A stretch of 64,000 bases of DNA. It comes from Ulota crispa. Lineage: Eukaryota > Streptophyta > Bryopsida > Orthotrichales > Orthotrichaceae. Below are positions 11,854-23,180 of this stretch, piece by piece. The stretch covers positions 13,718,727 through 13,782,726 of the forward strand of contig OY987245.1 of assembly GCA_963920765.1 (NCBI GenBank), given 5' to 3'. The stretch's first letter is position 1, and every line of letters starts with the position of its first letter. The notes under the pieces are model-generated. The model did not search any database. It was not told the origin of the DNA and was given only the letters and a program-made list of their open reading frames with translations. Both the position numbers and the translations under genes were made by a program.

Positions 11854-12412
11854 CTGGTTAGAGGGGGGCTGTTTGTTTGGAACAGAGTGCAGAGTATGTT
11901 CGGAAAGAGTGCTAAGGGTTAGCGTGTTGATCCTTAGGTGAGTGTTTTTGTTTTATTGGGCAATATGCATACCAGCTACTTCTGTCAAGTTTGGGTGGTT
12001 TAGGGGGTCCTAAAGTTGGGGTAGTAGCACAAAAATTAAGGAATTTTAAATGGACGAAAATTTCAGTTTTGATGTGGAAATGATAGATGTAATATAAGAA
12101 CAAGTTGATTCTGGCTATGGCCATTATGGGTCAGAGGAATATAATATTCACAGAGGTCTAAGAATTCATGACTATTTCAACTGAATGTATCATGAAGAAT
12201 ATCACTTAGATCTTGCCCAAATTTTATATCACCAAAACTAGTGAATTGTATACCATCAAAATTAATGGAGTATGTTGCGTTTGTATTGGGAAAAGGAACA
12301 AAAGAACGCAATATTCATGAATTTGGGGAAATACTCAATTTTGGGGCTCTTAGATTTTATGTTATTGAAAGAGTATGTAGTAAATACTCTTGTAATCCCT
12401 GAACGGCCCATC
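11854..12412. other. Intergenic DNA, no gene seen
   Basis: No open frame or repeat that I can support. Confidence 0.4.
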
Positions 12413-12524
12413 GGCCATTTCTAGCCGAATGTATGGCTGTATATACAGCTGTATTTGAGCTGCTCTTGGGCCGTTTCTAGCCGAATGTATGGCTGTATAT
12501 ACAGCTGTATTTGAGCTGCTCTAA
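12413..12524. repeat. Tandem duplication of a 56-bp unit with a palindrome
   Basis: Two nearly identical 56-bp units in direct tandem. Each contains the 14-bp perfect palindrome GCTGTATATACAGC. Function unknown. Confidence 0.85.
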
Positions 12525-12592
12525 GGGCTTTCCAAAAAAAATTATGCACCCATCATTGTACAACCCTTTAATATGTATGATTGTAACACTTA

Positions 12593-12852
12593 AAACATGA
12601 TATTCATTAAAAAGGAAAAAAGTTTACAAAATGGGACTTTTGCAAGATTAGGGTGGTCACCCTAATTTGAGCTCTAACAATTTTTTTGGGTACATGTGGC
12701 CTCACCTGAGAGGAGGAATTTGTGAGGGAAAAAATCTTACTCGCTCAAACTAAATCTGATACCTTCAAATCTAGTTTAAGGTGGCTATTTGGGATTAAGG
12801 TGAAATACAAAATGGTACACATGTTTTTCCCCTTTTAATGAATATAGCGTTT
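12593..12852. mobile_element. MITE family F, copy 2
   Basis: About 260 bp. The ends are related to AACACCATATTCATTAAATT, with the shared interior block CTCACCTGAGAGGAGGAATT. Non-coding. Confidence 0.7.
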
Positions 12853-13195
12853 TAATTTCCAGCTAATTCAAACTTCTGAATATTGATTGCAACCGTATTT
12901 GGTACCGTATCTCTAGAGCCCAAGGGCCCTTCAAGGGTTAAAAATGTAGGAACTCAAAAGTCCCAAAATTGAAATTTTCCCAAACGAATGAATATTGTGT
13001 TTTTGATAAGTTCAATAAATTTCTACCTCAAATACATCTTGAACCTAGTCTCAATGACTACCCAGCTATAGTTGCTCTACAATGCTCTTTAGTGGAGTGG
13101 TATGGTGTGTGCCCATACAATATAATATTGTCCCCAAAAGTTGCAAAAGTCAATAATGAATGTTGTCCTCACAAAAATTGCAAGAAGGGCAACAT

Positions 13196-13370
13196 CACTA
13201 GAAAAAAACTAGAAGAAAAGTGCATTAGAGTCAACATAATCTTACTTGATGTCTTTTTGTTCCTAATGCAAAATTTTATGTTTCCAGCATACAATTTTGT
13301 GTTAGGAATAAAATAGCATCAAGTAGATTATGTTGACTCCAATGTAGTTTTTTCTAATTTTCTTCTAGTG
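13196..13370. mobile_element. CACTA-type MITE with CAT duplication
   Basis: A 175-bp element starting CACTAGAAAAAAACTAG and ending TTTCTTCTAGTG. It is flanked by the 3-bp direct repeat CAT (13193-13195 and 13371-13373). The 3-bp duplication and CACTA ends are diagnostic of CACTA/EnSpm transposons. The interior is a near-perfect inverted repeat (for example GTCAACATAATCTACTTG-like arms). Confidence 0.85.
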
Positions 13371-13373
13371 CAT

Positions 13374-14650
13374 GAGACCTAACACTGTGCTTGTGAATCT
13401 TCTCATAAACTAGACTTTAAAAAAATGTCTAGACATTTGCTAAGGCTATTTTAGCATTCCATGATGGAGCACATCTCCATGAACCTAACAACAATGTCAT
13501 AGGTCCAAGGTGAATAAGTAAGTAACCCCTAAATGCCCAAAGCACCCAATTTGGGTGTCCAAAAAACTTCAAGAAACTTTGAAACTTTGTTGAAGGTATA
13601 GATTTTATCATTTTCATGTTCTTTATTTTGGAAAAGTTGCACGCTCAAGTTAGCTCCACCGTTCAAATTCAACTTCCTCCTTATCTTATTCCAATTGTTT
13701 TTGGTGGAAGGTTAACTACAAGCATACATTTTGTGACATGAATAGTGTTGTGAATAGTGTCACAGAGCCTATGAGAAGTTGCCACATTGAAAAGGTGGGC
13801 ATCAAGTTGAGCAAGAGGTGAAGATTTCCCTTGGGCACTCCCTTGGGCAATAAGGGTCTTTTTACTAAAATTTTGACATCTAACAAAATCTAAAAGTGCT
13901 TTTGGACTAATTTCACTTAGAATATCTTTGTTATAAAAATTAGAATCCTTTCACCATTGAAATTTCTTTCATTTATAATGATTTTTGGTCAATAATTGGA
14001 GCTGAAAGTTTCTTTGTATTAGACGGTTGCGTTTTGACAATTGCATTGCAGGCTCATTTGTGAATTTTGATCATGGATTTGGAAGGGGGGCCATTGATTT
14101 TGAAGTAACAACAATAAACACTAAAACAATCTAAGTGGTTGTTTTCCAATTTTGCATCTAGAAGTTGCCAATTTGCATTAGAAGTTTTGGACAGCTCCAA
14201 AAAAAGCATAAAATTCTATTCTCATCATCATTCAATTGCAAATATCTTAAAATCCGCATGGCCATTTTGGATTCTTTTTGGATAGCGCCATTTAGAAGTC
14301 TTGAAGTTCAAGATTCAAGGGTTACAATTTTATTTTGATGTTTAATAATGATCTTACAAGGACAAATCAAAAACTTCAAAATTGCCTTCCAAAAACAAGA
14401 AAAACACCCTTGGGCATTGAAGGGTTTAGGTGCAAAGATGAAGTTTATAGACATTTAAAGATTTTTATGTAGAAATCAAAACCTCAAAGTGATGATTTTG
14501 GAACATTCAATTGTAATAAGGTTTCATTAATCTCCTATTGGATGTAATGCCTGATTATCATCCATAATTTGTGTGCAAAGTATACTCTAATGCATGTTTG
14601 CACCTTTTTTGAGTTAATTCTACAGTAGAATTTTTAATTAAACTAGGAAT
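13374..14650. other. Intergenic DNA, no gene seen
   Basis: AT-rich with short open frames only. I see nothing to annotate. Confidence 0.45.
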
Positions 14651-15604
14651 AACAGGGGTCCCATTTCATACTCCACCTTAAACCCAAAAAGTTACCTTAA
14701 ACCATATTTGAAGGTATCAGATTCAATTTGAGCCACTAAGATTTTTTCCCTCCCAAATTTCTCCTCTCAGGTGAGGGCACGTGTACCCAAAAAAAATGCT
14801 AGAACTCAGATTAAGGTAATCACCTTAACCCCTGAAGGACCAAGGGCCCTTTTGGGGGACAAATGGGATTTCGGGCATGTACCTATGGCTAAACTACTTT
14901 GTGTAATTTTTTGAAACTTTTATTGAAGGTGAGGAATTCAAAGATTTACGTGGGAATGTAATTTGTTCTTCATTCTAACATTTATTGAAGAAACTAAAAA
15001 TAAATTTATGGAAATCAAGGGACTCCAGGCAGCCCAAAAACTTCTTTAAAAATTGTGTTTTTTTCAAATAAAAATCTGAAAGAGCTTCTTTAGACTTATA
15101 TAGACATGGGGAGCTTTGAATCATTCAATTTTGATAAATGAGATGAAAGTTATGAGAAGTTTTAGTTTACGGGTAGGTTTGGTTTCGCTCAAAATCACAC
15201 CTACCCGCAAACTAAAACTTCTCATAACTTTCATCTTATCTATCAAAATTGAATGATTCAAAGCTCCCCATGTCTATATAAGTATAAAGAACCTATTTCA
15301 AAATTTTATTTGAAAAAAAATGCAATTTTTAAAGAAGTTTTTGGGCTGCCTGGAGTCCCCTGTTTCCATAAATTCATTTTTAGCTTCTTCAATAAATGTC
15401 AGAATGAAGAACAAATTACATTCCCAAGTAGATCTTTGAATTCCTCACCTTCAATAAAAGTTTCAGAAAATCACGCAAAGTAGTTTAGCCATAGGTCCAT
15501 GCCCAAAATCCCAATTGTCCCCCAAAGGGACAATGGTCCTTTAGGAGTTAATCTTTAGAAGTCCCCAAATGTATTGTTTTTCCCAATTTAATTAATATGG
15601 TGTT
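14651..15604. mobile_element. MITE family F, copy 3, interrupted by a TTAA element
   Basis: The left part (14651-14824) carries the family-F interior. The right part (15552-15604) continues with the expected next bases and the family-F right end. The two parts are separated by the 719-bp element at 14829-15547. Removing that element and one TTAA restores the sequence arrangement of the copy at 21686. The left terminus is eroded. Confidence 0.8.
14829..15547. mobile_element. TTAA-flanked giant hairpin element (family E)
   Basis: A 719-bp element flanked by TTAA (14825-14828 and 15548-15551). It is almost entirely one inverted repeat: arms of about 350 bp run from CCCCTGAAGGACC inward to a short spacer around 15180-15200 and back to GGTCCTTTAGGAG. 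Any transcript would form a very long duplex. It is inserted in a family-F MITE whose paralogues show the undisrupted site with one TTAA, so TTAA is a true target-site duplication. No open frame is convincing. Confidence 0.9.
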
Positions 15605-15701
15605 TACTCCGAATATTGGGTCTTGTCAATATAATTACATTGTAAGATAATCATTATACATTTGAACTTTATTACAACTACCATTATGAACAATTTCCTA
15701 C

Positions 15702-15844
15702 CACTAGAAGAAAAAATTGTCCTAAACAACTAGTATAAGACAATTACAAATGTCCTATACGACTATACAATGACTCAATTATAGTTGTTTAAGACATTTG
15801 TAGTCATTGTGGACCAGTCGTTTATTGCAAGATTTGTTCTAGTG
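15702..15844. mobile_element. CACTA-type MITE with TAC duplication
   Basis: A 143-bp element starting CACTAGAAGAAAAAATTGTC and ending GATTTGTTCTAGTG, flanked by the 3-bp duplication TAC (15699-15701 and 15845-15847). The interior is largely palindromic. Confidence 0.85.
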
Positions 15845-16165
15845 TACAAATTTTAATTTTACTTATTTGAAATTACATTTTGACAAACCCCATTGTTAGG
15901 CTATGATATATATGCACTGTAGTGTACATTATCTATTCTAAAATAAATGGTATAACTTCTGAACTCAAATTTTAGAGAATTTGTTGATACACATTGTTTA
16001 TAAAAAATAATGTTTGCTTTAAAATTTGAAACAAGAGCAATAAGGTTACCAATTTGCTAGAGTTTGAAGGTAATGGCTTAATTTAGCCAAACTCATGTTG
16101 AATTTTTTAAATTGCTACAATAAATGTGAAACTCCATTGTTAAACTTTCAGTTTATAGCATTTTT

Positions 16166-16500
16166 AACACCATATTAGGTAAATTGGGCCAAACCTTACA
16201 AAGTGGGATATCTGGTTTTTTTTTCCCAAAGAACACCATATTCATTCAATTGGGAATCCATTGAGTGTTTTTCAATGAAATGAGATATATATCTTCCAGA
16301 AATATGCTCTTTGTGGACAGAAAGTTTATTACCTTCTGAAATTTAAGACAAAAAGTTCATTAACTTCTGAAATTTTGGACAAAGTTCATTAGTTAGGTTT
16401 GGGGTGACCTCCTCAATTCAAATTGAGGTGTGACTATTTTGGATTGAGGTGAGGTACAAAATGGTACCTTTAATTTTCCCAATTTACCTAATATGGTGTT
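16166..16500. mobile_element. MITE family F, copy 4 (diverged)
   Basis: Begins AACACCATATTAGGTAAATT and ends with the inverted counterpart near 16500. A second family end occurs internally at about 16246, suggesting a composite or internally rearranged copy. Confidence 0.65.
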
Positions 16501-16630
16501 TTTTAGCAATGTTTTCAATAAATATGAGCTAATTATGAAATTTGTAATAAAGTGGCTAGTAAAATCTCAAATATAACAACGTCATACTCAGCTCTTACCA
16601 AAATAAAGTTACTAATTTTGTTAAAAATTA

Positions 16631-16879
16631 CTCCCTCCGACCGTAAATGATTTTACTTGTTCTTTATTGCAGAATTTCTGCACTATCTTCATTGATTATG
16701 TTGAAAACAGCATTATTCATGTGAATCCAAATTCTATATTACAAAAATTAATGAAGCTAATTGCAAGAGTTTGCCAATTTTCTTTTTTATCTGATACTAG
16801 AAAGATTTCATACGACCTACTTAAAACTAATGAAAAAAATTGGGATTGAATGTGGACAATCATTTTGGGATGGAAGGAG
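16631..16879. mobile_element. Stowaway-like MITE (Tc1/mariner)
   Basis: A 249-bp element with ends CTCCCTCCGACCGTAAATGA and ATTTTGGGATGGAAGGAG, flanked by TA (16629-16630 and 16880-16881). CTCCCTCC ends with a TA duplication are the classical Stowaway signature in plants. A 60-codon open frame inside is not expected to be a gene. Confidence 0.9.
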
Positions 16880-16881
16880 TA

Positions 16882-17657
16882 CTAGTTTTGTAAGATTTAG
16901 CCTCAATCGTGAGGAACAGATGAGCTGAAATCCTCCAGGTATAATTATATGCCAAAGTAGTACCCTTCCTGACCTCTCGTTTTAGACTAGTTATGCTTTT
17001 TTTTGTTGTCTTCAATAAGTAGTTACATAATGCAGGCAAACCTTAGGTTTGTCATTAGAAAAAAGAAAAAAAGAAAAAAAGAAAAAATGTTTCAGAAATT
17101 TTTGAAACATTGTTATGAATGAAAAAGAAGAGATTTTTGTAAGAGAAAACAACGAGTTTCCAGGGAAAATTCAAAGTGATGAACTCAGTACTTTGAAAAC
17201 ATCAGTTACTCATTTTGAATGTAGTGAATCTGCTATGCACCTACAATATATAAGATGTCACTTACGTTGGGTAGGTGAGCACAATGAGTGGGGAGGTCCA
17301 AAAAACAATAGAAAGTCACTCAAACAATATGACAATAAAATTGGTTGAAATTTAAGTTTATCAAATAGAGACCGGCCGAATTTTCTGAAAACATCTAATT
17401 GTAACATAAAAATGTAGGCAATATTAGGTACATGCACTCAAAAACCGATTGAAAATGAGAAATGTTGGATTTTTACCAATGAGACTCAAAATTTCCTTAG
17501 ACACTTGGTAAGCACAATGGAAAGAGAGATAAAATTTTCAAATTCTACTAAATTTGATTATTGTGATGGATTTACTAGTACCATCCTCAATAAACTCTTC
17601 AAGCACAATGATCTTTACATCTACTTATTATTTTTCTTCTTCTACAAGGATTCCAAG
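16882..17657. other. Intergenic DNA downstream of the NDUFS4-like gene
   Basis: Contains an A-rich AAAAAAAG microsatellite near 17060-17085. No gene is recognised on either strand. Confidence 0.4.
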
Positions 17658-20600
17658 TCAAGTTCTCACTGCAGGTCTCATAAGTTCTACCCAGCCATAT
17701 GCTCCAATGGATTTGTTCCGTCGATGTTTCACAAGCTCACCCTCGACCTGCAAAAGCACCAACACAACCTAATTATTACTTTAAAACCTTTTAATAATAA
17801 AATAATTTAGTCACAAATAAATACTATTCTAATCAAAGTAACGTTACAAGTTTTTATATAGGTTGTGACCTGTTTGACATCATTGCAGAAACTTGACAAT
17901 TGGACGCTTGAAAATAAAGTTGTTAACACTAGTAGCCACTTCTACTGCGATTCTTTTTACTCATGTAAAAACAGACTCTCCTAATGAGGAGATAAGTGCC
18001 AAACCTTTGTCAAGAATACAAGAGAGGGGTATTCCAGTTTTTTACATGTGGTATAAAGGGGGAAATTTTGGTACATAATGTGATGCGCACCTCCTAAACA
18101 TTTACATTGGAAGAAATATTAACACTAGAATCAATTGCGCATTGGACTTGCAGTTAGAGTTATCATCACAACGTAAGGGCAATCCACACTACGTCCCACA
18201 TCCCATCTTTGCAAGTCTCATCTTAAAGCAAGATTCTAGTTTTATTAGGTTAAGGGTAAAAACCAATACTAAAGAAAATTATCATCACAACGTAAGGGCA
18301 ATCCACACTACGTCCCACATCCCATCTTTGCAAGTCTCATCTTAAAGCAAGATTCTAGTTTTATTAGGTTAAGGGTAAAAACCAATACTAAAGGAAATTA
18401 TGAATATTCTATGCAAAAGCATCAGTGGACTTGGGCTAAAAGTTGGGTCTAACAAAATGGTCAACCCAAACCTTGGGTGAAGATCCACCCTCTTTGACTC
18501 CAAAACTTTCAAAAGTGATGCCATATAAATAAAATATAATTAATTGAAACATGAAACTTGAGACGAAGTGTGAAACTCCAAGTCTTCACTTATGGCTTTA
18601 CACCAATCAAATTCTCAGATTTAGATGTGACATGGGATGTGGGACATAGTGTGAATTACCCCTAAATCCCCAACGTGAAAATGTATGCATGGATATATGG
18701 TCCCACTATTGGTAAGGGACCATGTACCTTATCGCATAGGAATTAATTTCACTCTAATGAATTGTTGAATGCTTAAATATGTACAGAAACTAGCAAAATA
18801 TGAGTGACTCGGACCCTAATGCAATTAATTGAAGGGGAGTGGTGAAGTACCCTGTAAGCCCAGCCATATTTTTTGGCATAAGCAATAGCATCTTCTCTGC
18901 TGTCAAAGTGCAAGCCTGGCTCGCCCACCCCCAAATATGCATCACCTGTTAGGGACCACCCTTGCAATGGGCTCTCCCTCCTGCACATTCCCACCCCCAC
19001 CCATTTCACACATTACCAATACAATTAACCTCCCAAAGGTTGATTTATCCTATTAGTGTAATTTACAAAATATGCATTGTTTGTTATATACTTGAATAAG
19101 TGTGATTATGGTACAATGATGCTTGGACAAGGTCAGTGTCTCAGGTAAGAAAAAAATGTTGCCTGTATCTAAAGCATTGACATAAATGAACATTTCATTT
19201 CAATTGACCCAAAAACATAAAAAAAAGAGTGAAATCTTGACACTATTCAAATGTTTCTTTTACAAAAGTTGATTTTATCCAAGCATCATTGTACTTACTA
19301 TGTTGTACTAATTTTCATGAAACAATATAGGTTCTTCACAAATTTGTAACTTTTTCGATAATCTAAGAATATTTTTAATTGAATCTGGAAAACCTGAAAC
19401 CTATGCATACCATTCAAGTTCCACTAAACAAAATCATCTACTTGGCAAGCTCGTCAACTTTTGCAGTGACTCTATCATTGCACCTTGACAATTGAATGGA
19501 GGTTGACAAAAAAACTTCTACATTCCCGAACTAAATGCATGCCAAACTCCCCTAACGCTTGTACGCAAGTCATTCAAATTTGATAGTGTCTAAATTTCTT
19601 AGCAAGCTAGTAACAAGTGGCATGTTGCCGATGGTTGATAGCGTATAAAATCCTACGTGGCAATCCTTAGAAATAATAAGTTCATCACCGAGGTATCTAA
19701 AACTGAAGGGGAGGAGGAAGTTTTGGTGATAAAGTTCCAAGCTTTGCTGACCTGGTGACATTTTCAAAGCCGATCTTCCATTGAGCATTCATGGGTATTG
19801 TGGATCCGGAATTAGGGGGGTAGATGATCACCTACCCCAGACCAAAAAGTTTCCAACCCATTGCACAAGATTAGTTCTTTTCGTTGAAAACGATTTTGGA
19901 TTTTTTAGTAAAATCACAAGCAAAGAGTTCATTTCTTCATAAAATTTTGCAAATTCAAAATTTTACAAATCCTAGAATAATAATAATAAAATTAGCCCAA
20001 AGGATGCCTTGAATGGAGATTTTGTTTTGGTTTGACTAGGTTTTACGTGTTTCTAGGACATAGATAGCAAGTGCTACTCTTGTTGAGTCTCTACTTTAAG
20101 GTAGATTTTATTTCACCAATCAAATCAATTCTTGAGGATTTCATATCAACCAGTTAGGAAAGGTTCCATCATCAATTGAAAACTAACATAGCAAGGAAAG
20201 CCATATTCAAGTCCAGTACTCACAAATATGGCTAAAACCAATTGTGGCTTGGACAAGTATTTTATAGCTACAAAAGATGTGAATACCAGATTATCCTTGA
20301 ATGCAACTCTACTAGTCAATGTTGCAAATTTTGACTCGTTGCTTGTTACACTCTTAACTCGTTAAGTTACATAAATTCTCATTGTACAATGTTAGTGAAT
20401 CTTGATGAGTTGTAAAGTTATTCATCACTCTGCAAGCACAAAGAAACAAGCATTTGCAACGTGCAAGTGCTCTAATGTACGCAGCAACAAGTTTCTGTGC
20501 AACTCAACAAGTAACTCTGCAACTCCTTGATATTCACTAACACCATATGACTAGAATCTATGTAACTTGACAAGTTGAGGGTGTAACAAGCAATGAGTCA

Positions 20601-23180
20601 GAATTTGCTCAATGAATAGCAGTGCAACAATGACAAGTAGAATTGCAATCAAAGATATTAAATTTAGGGTTTCAAGCTCGTGAAGTCAGAAGTGTATTTA
20701 GCCAGTTCTTTAGCAAACCAATGTTCATAAAATGTGGCTAGGTTTAGCACTACTTCTACCAAACATGTGGAATACTAGAAATAAATATAAGGAATTGCTA
20801 AAGCCACTCCTAAAATTGCTAACGTCATACCCTGTGACACTATGAGCATGTAATTTGAGAATTTAATGCTATTTTTTAATATTTAAGTGGTCCATCATTC
20901 ATTCAATCACTGCATTTCACCTCAGAGTCTTTGAAAGAAAGAAGAACAAATAATAACTTTCTTTTTGAACTTTTATTGCACCACTATTATTTTTTTTTAT
21001 GTATTTTTGCTTTAAATAATTTCGAAGACCTATATTCTTAGTTTCAAATTCAAGCAGCTCCAATGTTTTGAACACAACCTTAGAATGATAGAGGTGAAAG
21101 AAATCTTTTAATCCAAATCAAAAAAATCAACATGAAATTCTCACACTTCATGCTCAAAGCACACCTTGGGGTGTGACATTAGCAATTTTGGGCGTGGCTT
21201 TAGCAATTCCCTACATATATACATGTGAATACAACATTAGGGGTGGTCACAGTTGGTCTAAGATTGAGATTTTTGTGAAGATTGAGAAATGGCTAAGTGA
21301 TTGTAGGAGCCAATGGGAGCACTTCTCCATGGAAGGAGGTGTGACACCCCTTTTGTGGGTGAGGGAGAATGAAGAATGAAGAATGAAGAATGGTGAATGT
21401 TTTACTTAGAGGAAGGCAACACAACCACCAATTAGAGGAGCAAAAAAAGCAAGGGTGAAAGGCAATTCACAAGCGAGTAAATAGTCCGACCATGGTTAGA
21501 ATTCCCAAGAAAATAATTTTCTCAAGCCATTTTCTCCACACTTGCGAGACGAGATTTTATTTTTCTCAATCTTCACGGAACTGGCCTCGTGCCACTTGTG
21601 GACAACGCGGCATATCAAATTGCCGCGAAGATTGAGAATGGTAAAAATGAATTGTGACTACCCCTAATGTTAAATTTGAGGTTTTAACACAATATTCATT
21701 AAATTGGGAAAACGTAATTCCCAAGTTGTACTTCACCTAAAACCAAAAAAGTTACCTTAAACTAGATTTGAAGGTATCAGATTCAATCTGAGCCACTAAG
21801 ATTTTTTTCCCTCACAAATTCCTCCTCTTAGGTGAGGGCACGTGTACCAAAAAAATGCTAGAGCTCAATTTAAGATTATCACCTTAAACCTTCAAAAGTC
21901 CCAAAAAAGTACTATTTTTCCTAATTTAATGAATATGGTGTTTTTAAACTTTTTAGCACTTCTACCAGTGTTGTGGCCCGTTTTGTTTTGAACGCGGTAT
22001 TCATTAAAATGAGAAAATGATGGGTACCATTTTGTACCTCACCTTAATCCAAAATAGCCACCTTAAACCAAATTTGAAGGTATTAGATTCAATTTGAGCC
22101 ACTAAGATTATTTCCCTCGCAAATTCCTCCTCTCATGTGAGGACACATGTACCAAAAAATGCCACAAGCTCGATTTTAGATGATCACCTATAATTTTAAA
22201 AAGTACCAAAATCTACTCATTTTCCCAATTTAACGGATATCGCGTTTTTGTTTTTGTTTTGCCATTGCAAATGCAGCAAATGGAGCTGAGGTCGTGAGGG
22301 AACAGACCTGGCGCTGGAGCTGGCTGCCGCTGCCACTGCCAGGGACAGGCAGCTTGCGTTGAGCGTGAGGCAGATGCTGGCTCATCCGGACAGGGGGCGC
22401 GGTGTAAGGCACCAGCTGCGTCGACGCCTCGGTCACCTTGCGTGCTGCATATGGCATATGTTTGCTCACCTCCGTGACCGTCACTCCGTCCTGCTCGTCG
22501 TCGTCCTGCTCATGCGACGTCGCCGGACGACGACAGCACAACGGAAACTTGAACACCCCCGTCACAAGCCGCTTCGCCAGCGCTCGGCTCCGGCGCCGCG
22601 ACCGTGCCCGCTTCGCCTGCGCCGTGCTGCAGTCCACCAGCTGCGCCTGCTGCGAACATAACTGACCACTAGTGCTGCTCTTGTTCGTTGCCACAGCGAT
22701 GCCCAGAAACGTGTACTCTATCTCACTGCAGATGGTCATGGGCTCCCCTCTCACCGACATCTTTGCTACGTAGCAAACTCTCGTCAAGGGATTTGCATAT
22801 GAATTGCCTGTGCCTTAATGGGGAAATGTGAAACAGGGAAAAATCATAGAAGAAATAGATAGAAATGTTTAGCTGTGAAGAATTCCTGATATGACACAGG
22901 GACATTGAAATAATTTTGCTGCACTCGCAATTAACGAGATCTACATCAAAACCTGCCCTCCAACTCTGCTAGAATTTACTAACTAACAACAACAACCAAC
23001 AGCAACAATCAACTGACAAAGTGCTGATAAAATAGCAGTTAGTACGTTATCGATGTCGGCGTTGCAGCCGAGGCTGCCTCGGACGCGGGTCAGTTCGAAT
23101 GGCGCTTCCACTGATGGTTTAAATAACTCCAGGTTAATTGTTTCCGCGCTTGCCATTCCCAGGATTCGGACTGATTTCAT
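17658..23180 (-). CDS. NDUFS4-like (complex I 18 kDa subunit) domain protein, five exons
   Basis: The family is an accessory subunit on the matrix side of mitochondrial complex I. Exons, 5' to 3' on the minus strand: 23180-23018 (uncertain), 22807-22308, 19831-19752, 18980-18851, 17747-17658. Phases fit at every junction, giving 320 residues, or 250 if translation begins at the ATG at 22760. The last three exons read VIIYPPNS..., QWKIGFENVTRRESPLQGW, LHFDSREDAIAYAKKYGWAY and KSIGAYGWVEL, paralleling the family landmarks VIIY, WKINF, ENPLMGW, FDSEEAA, HGWDY and the C-terminal KSY..NFKW segment. Odd points: the stretch between VIIY and W is shortened, and the region before the domain is long, Arg/Ser-rich (RRRSRALAKRL) and then acidic (HEQDDDEQDG), and I do not recognise it. 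A diverged paralogue is as likely as the core subunit. The first exon has a weak donor (GTCAGT). Confidence 0.65.
18161..18663. repeat. Tandem 119-bp duplication within a fold-back element, in an intron
   Basis: The units 18161-18279 and 18280-18398 are almost identical. An inverted partial copy (GATGTGGGACATAGTGTG region) lies at about 18620-18660, so the whole looks like a fold-back transposon with an internally duplicated left arm. It sits in the last intron of the NDUFS4-like gene. Confidence 0.8.
20791..21210. mobile_element. MITE family B, copy in NDUFS4-like intron
   Basis: A 420-bp element with inverted ends GGAATTGCTAAAGCCACTCC and TGGCTTTAGCAATTCC, plus the subterminal AATTGCTAA shared with the elements at 51146 and 62201. 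It carries no open frame of note. The target duplication is unclear. Confidence 0.75.
21686..21942. mobile_element. MITE family F, copy 5 (undisrupted reference copy)
   Basis: 257 bp, from AACACAATATTCATTAAATT to its inverted end. It contains ATCACCTTAAACCTTC, the unoccupied equivalent of the TTAA insertion site used at 14825. It lies in the NDUFS4-like intron between 22307 and 19832. Confidence 0.85.
21991..22245. mobile_element. MITE family F, copy 6
   Basis: 255 bp with ends AACGCGGTATTCATTAAAAT and its inverted partner. It is in the same orientation as the neighbouring copy, 48 bp away, and its right edge is only about 62 bp inside the intron from the exon ending at 22308. Confidence 0.85.

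Noticed and set aside
14826..15551. Hairpin interpreted as a microRNA precursor
   Set aside because: The arms of about 350 bp are far longer than a plant miRNA stem, and the TTAA-flanked ends show that it is a transposon.
22230..22307. Open frame of the GC-rich NDUFS4-like exon running on into the neighbouring MITE
   Set aside because: The frame stays open past the donor at 22307 by chance. The in-phase junction to 19831 restores family-typical sequence, so truncation by the MITE is not needed.
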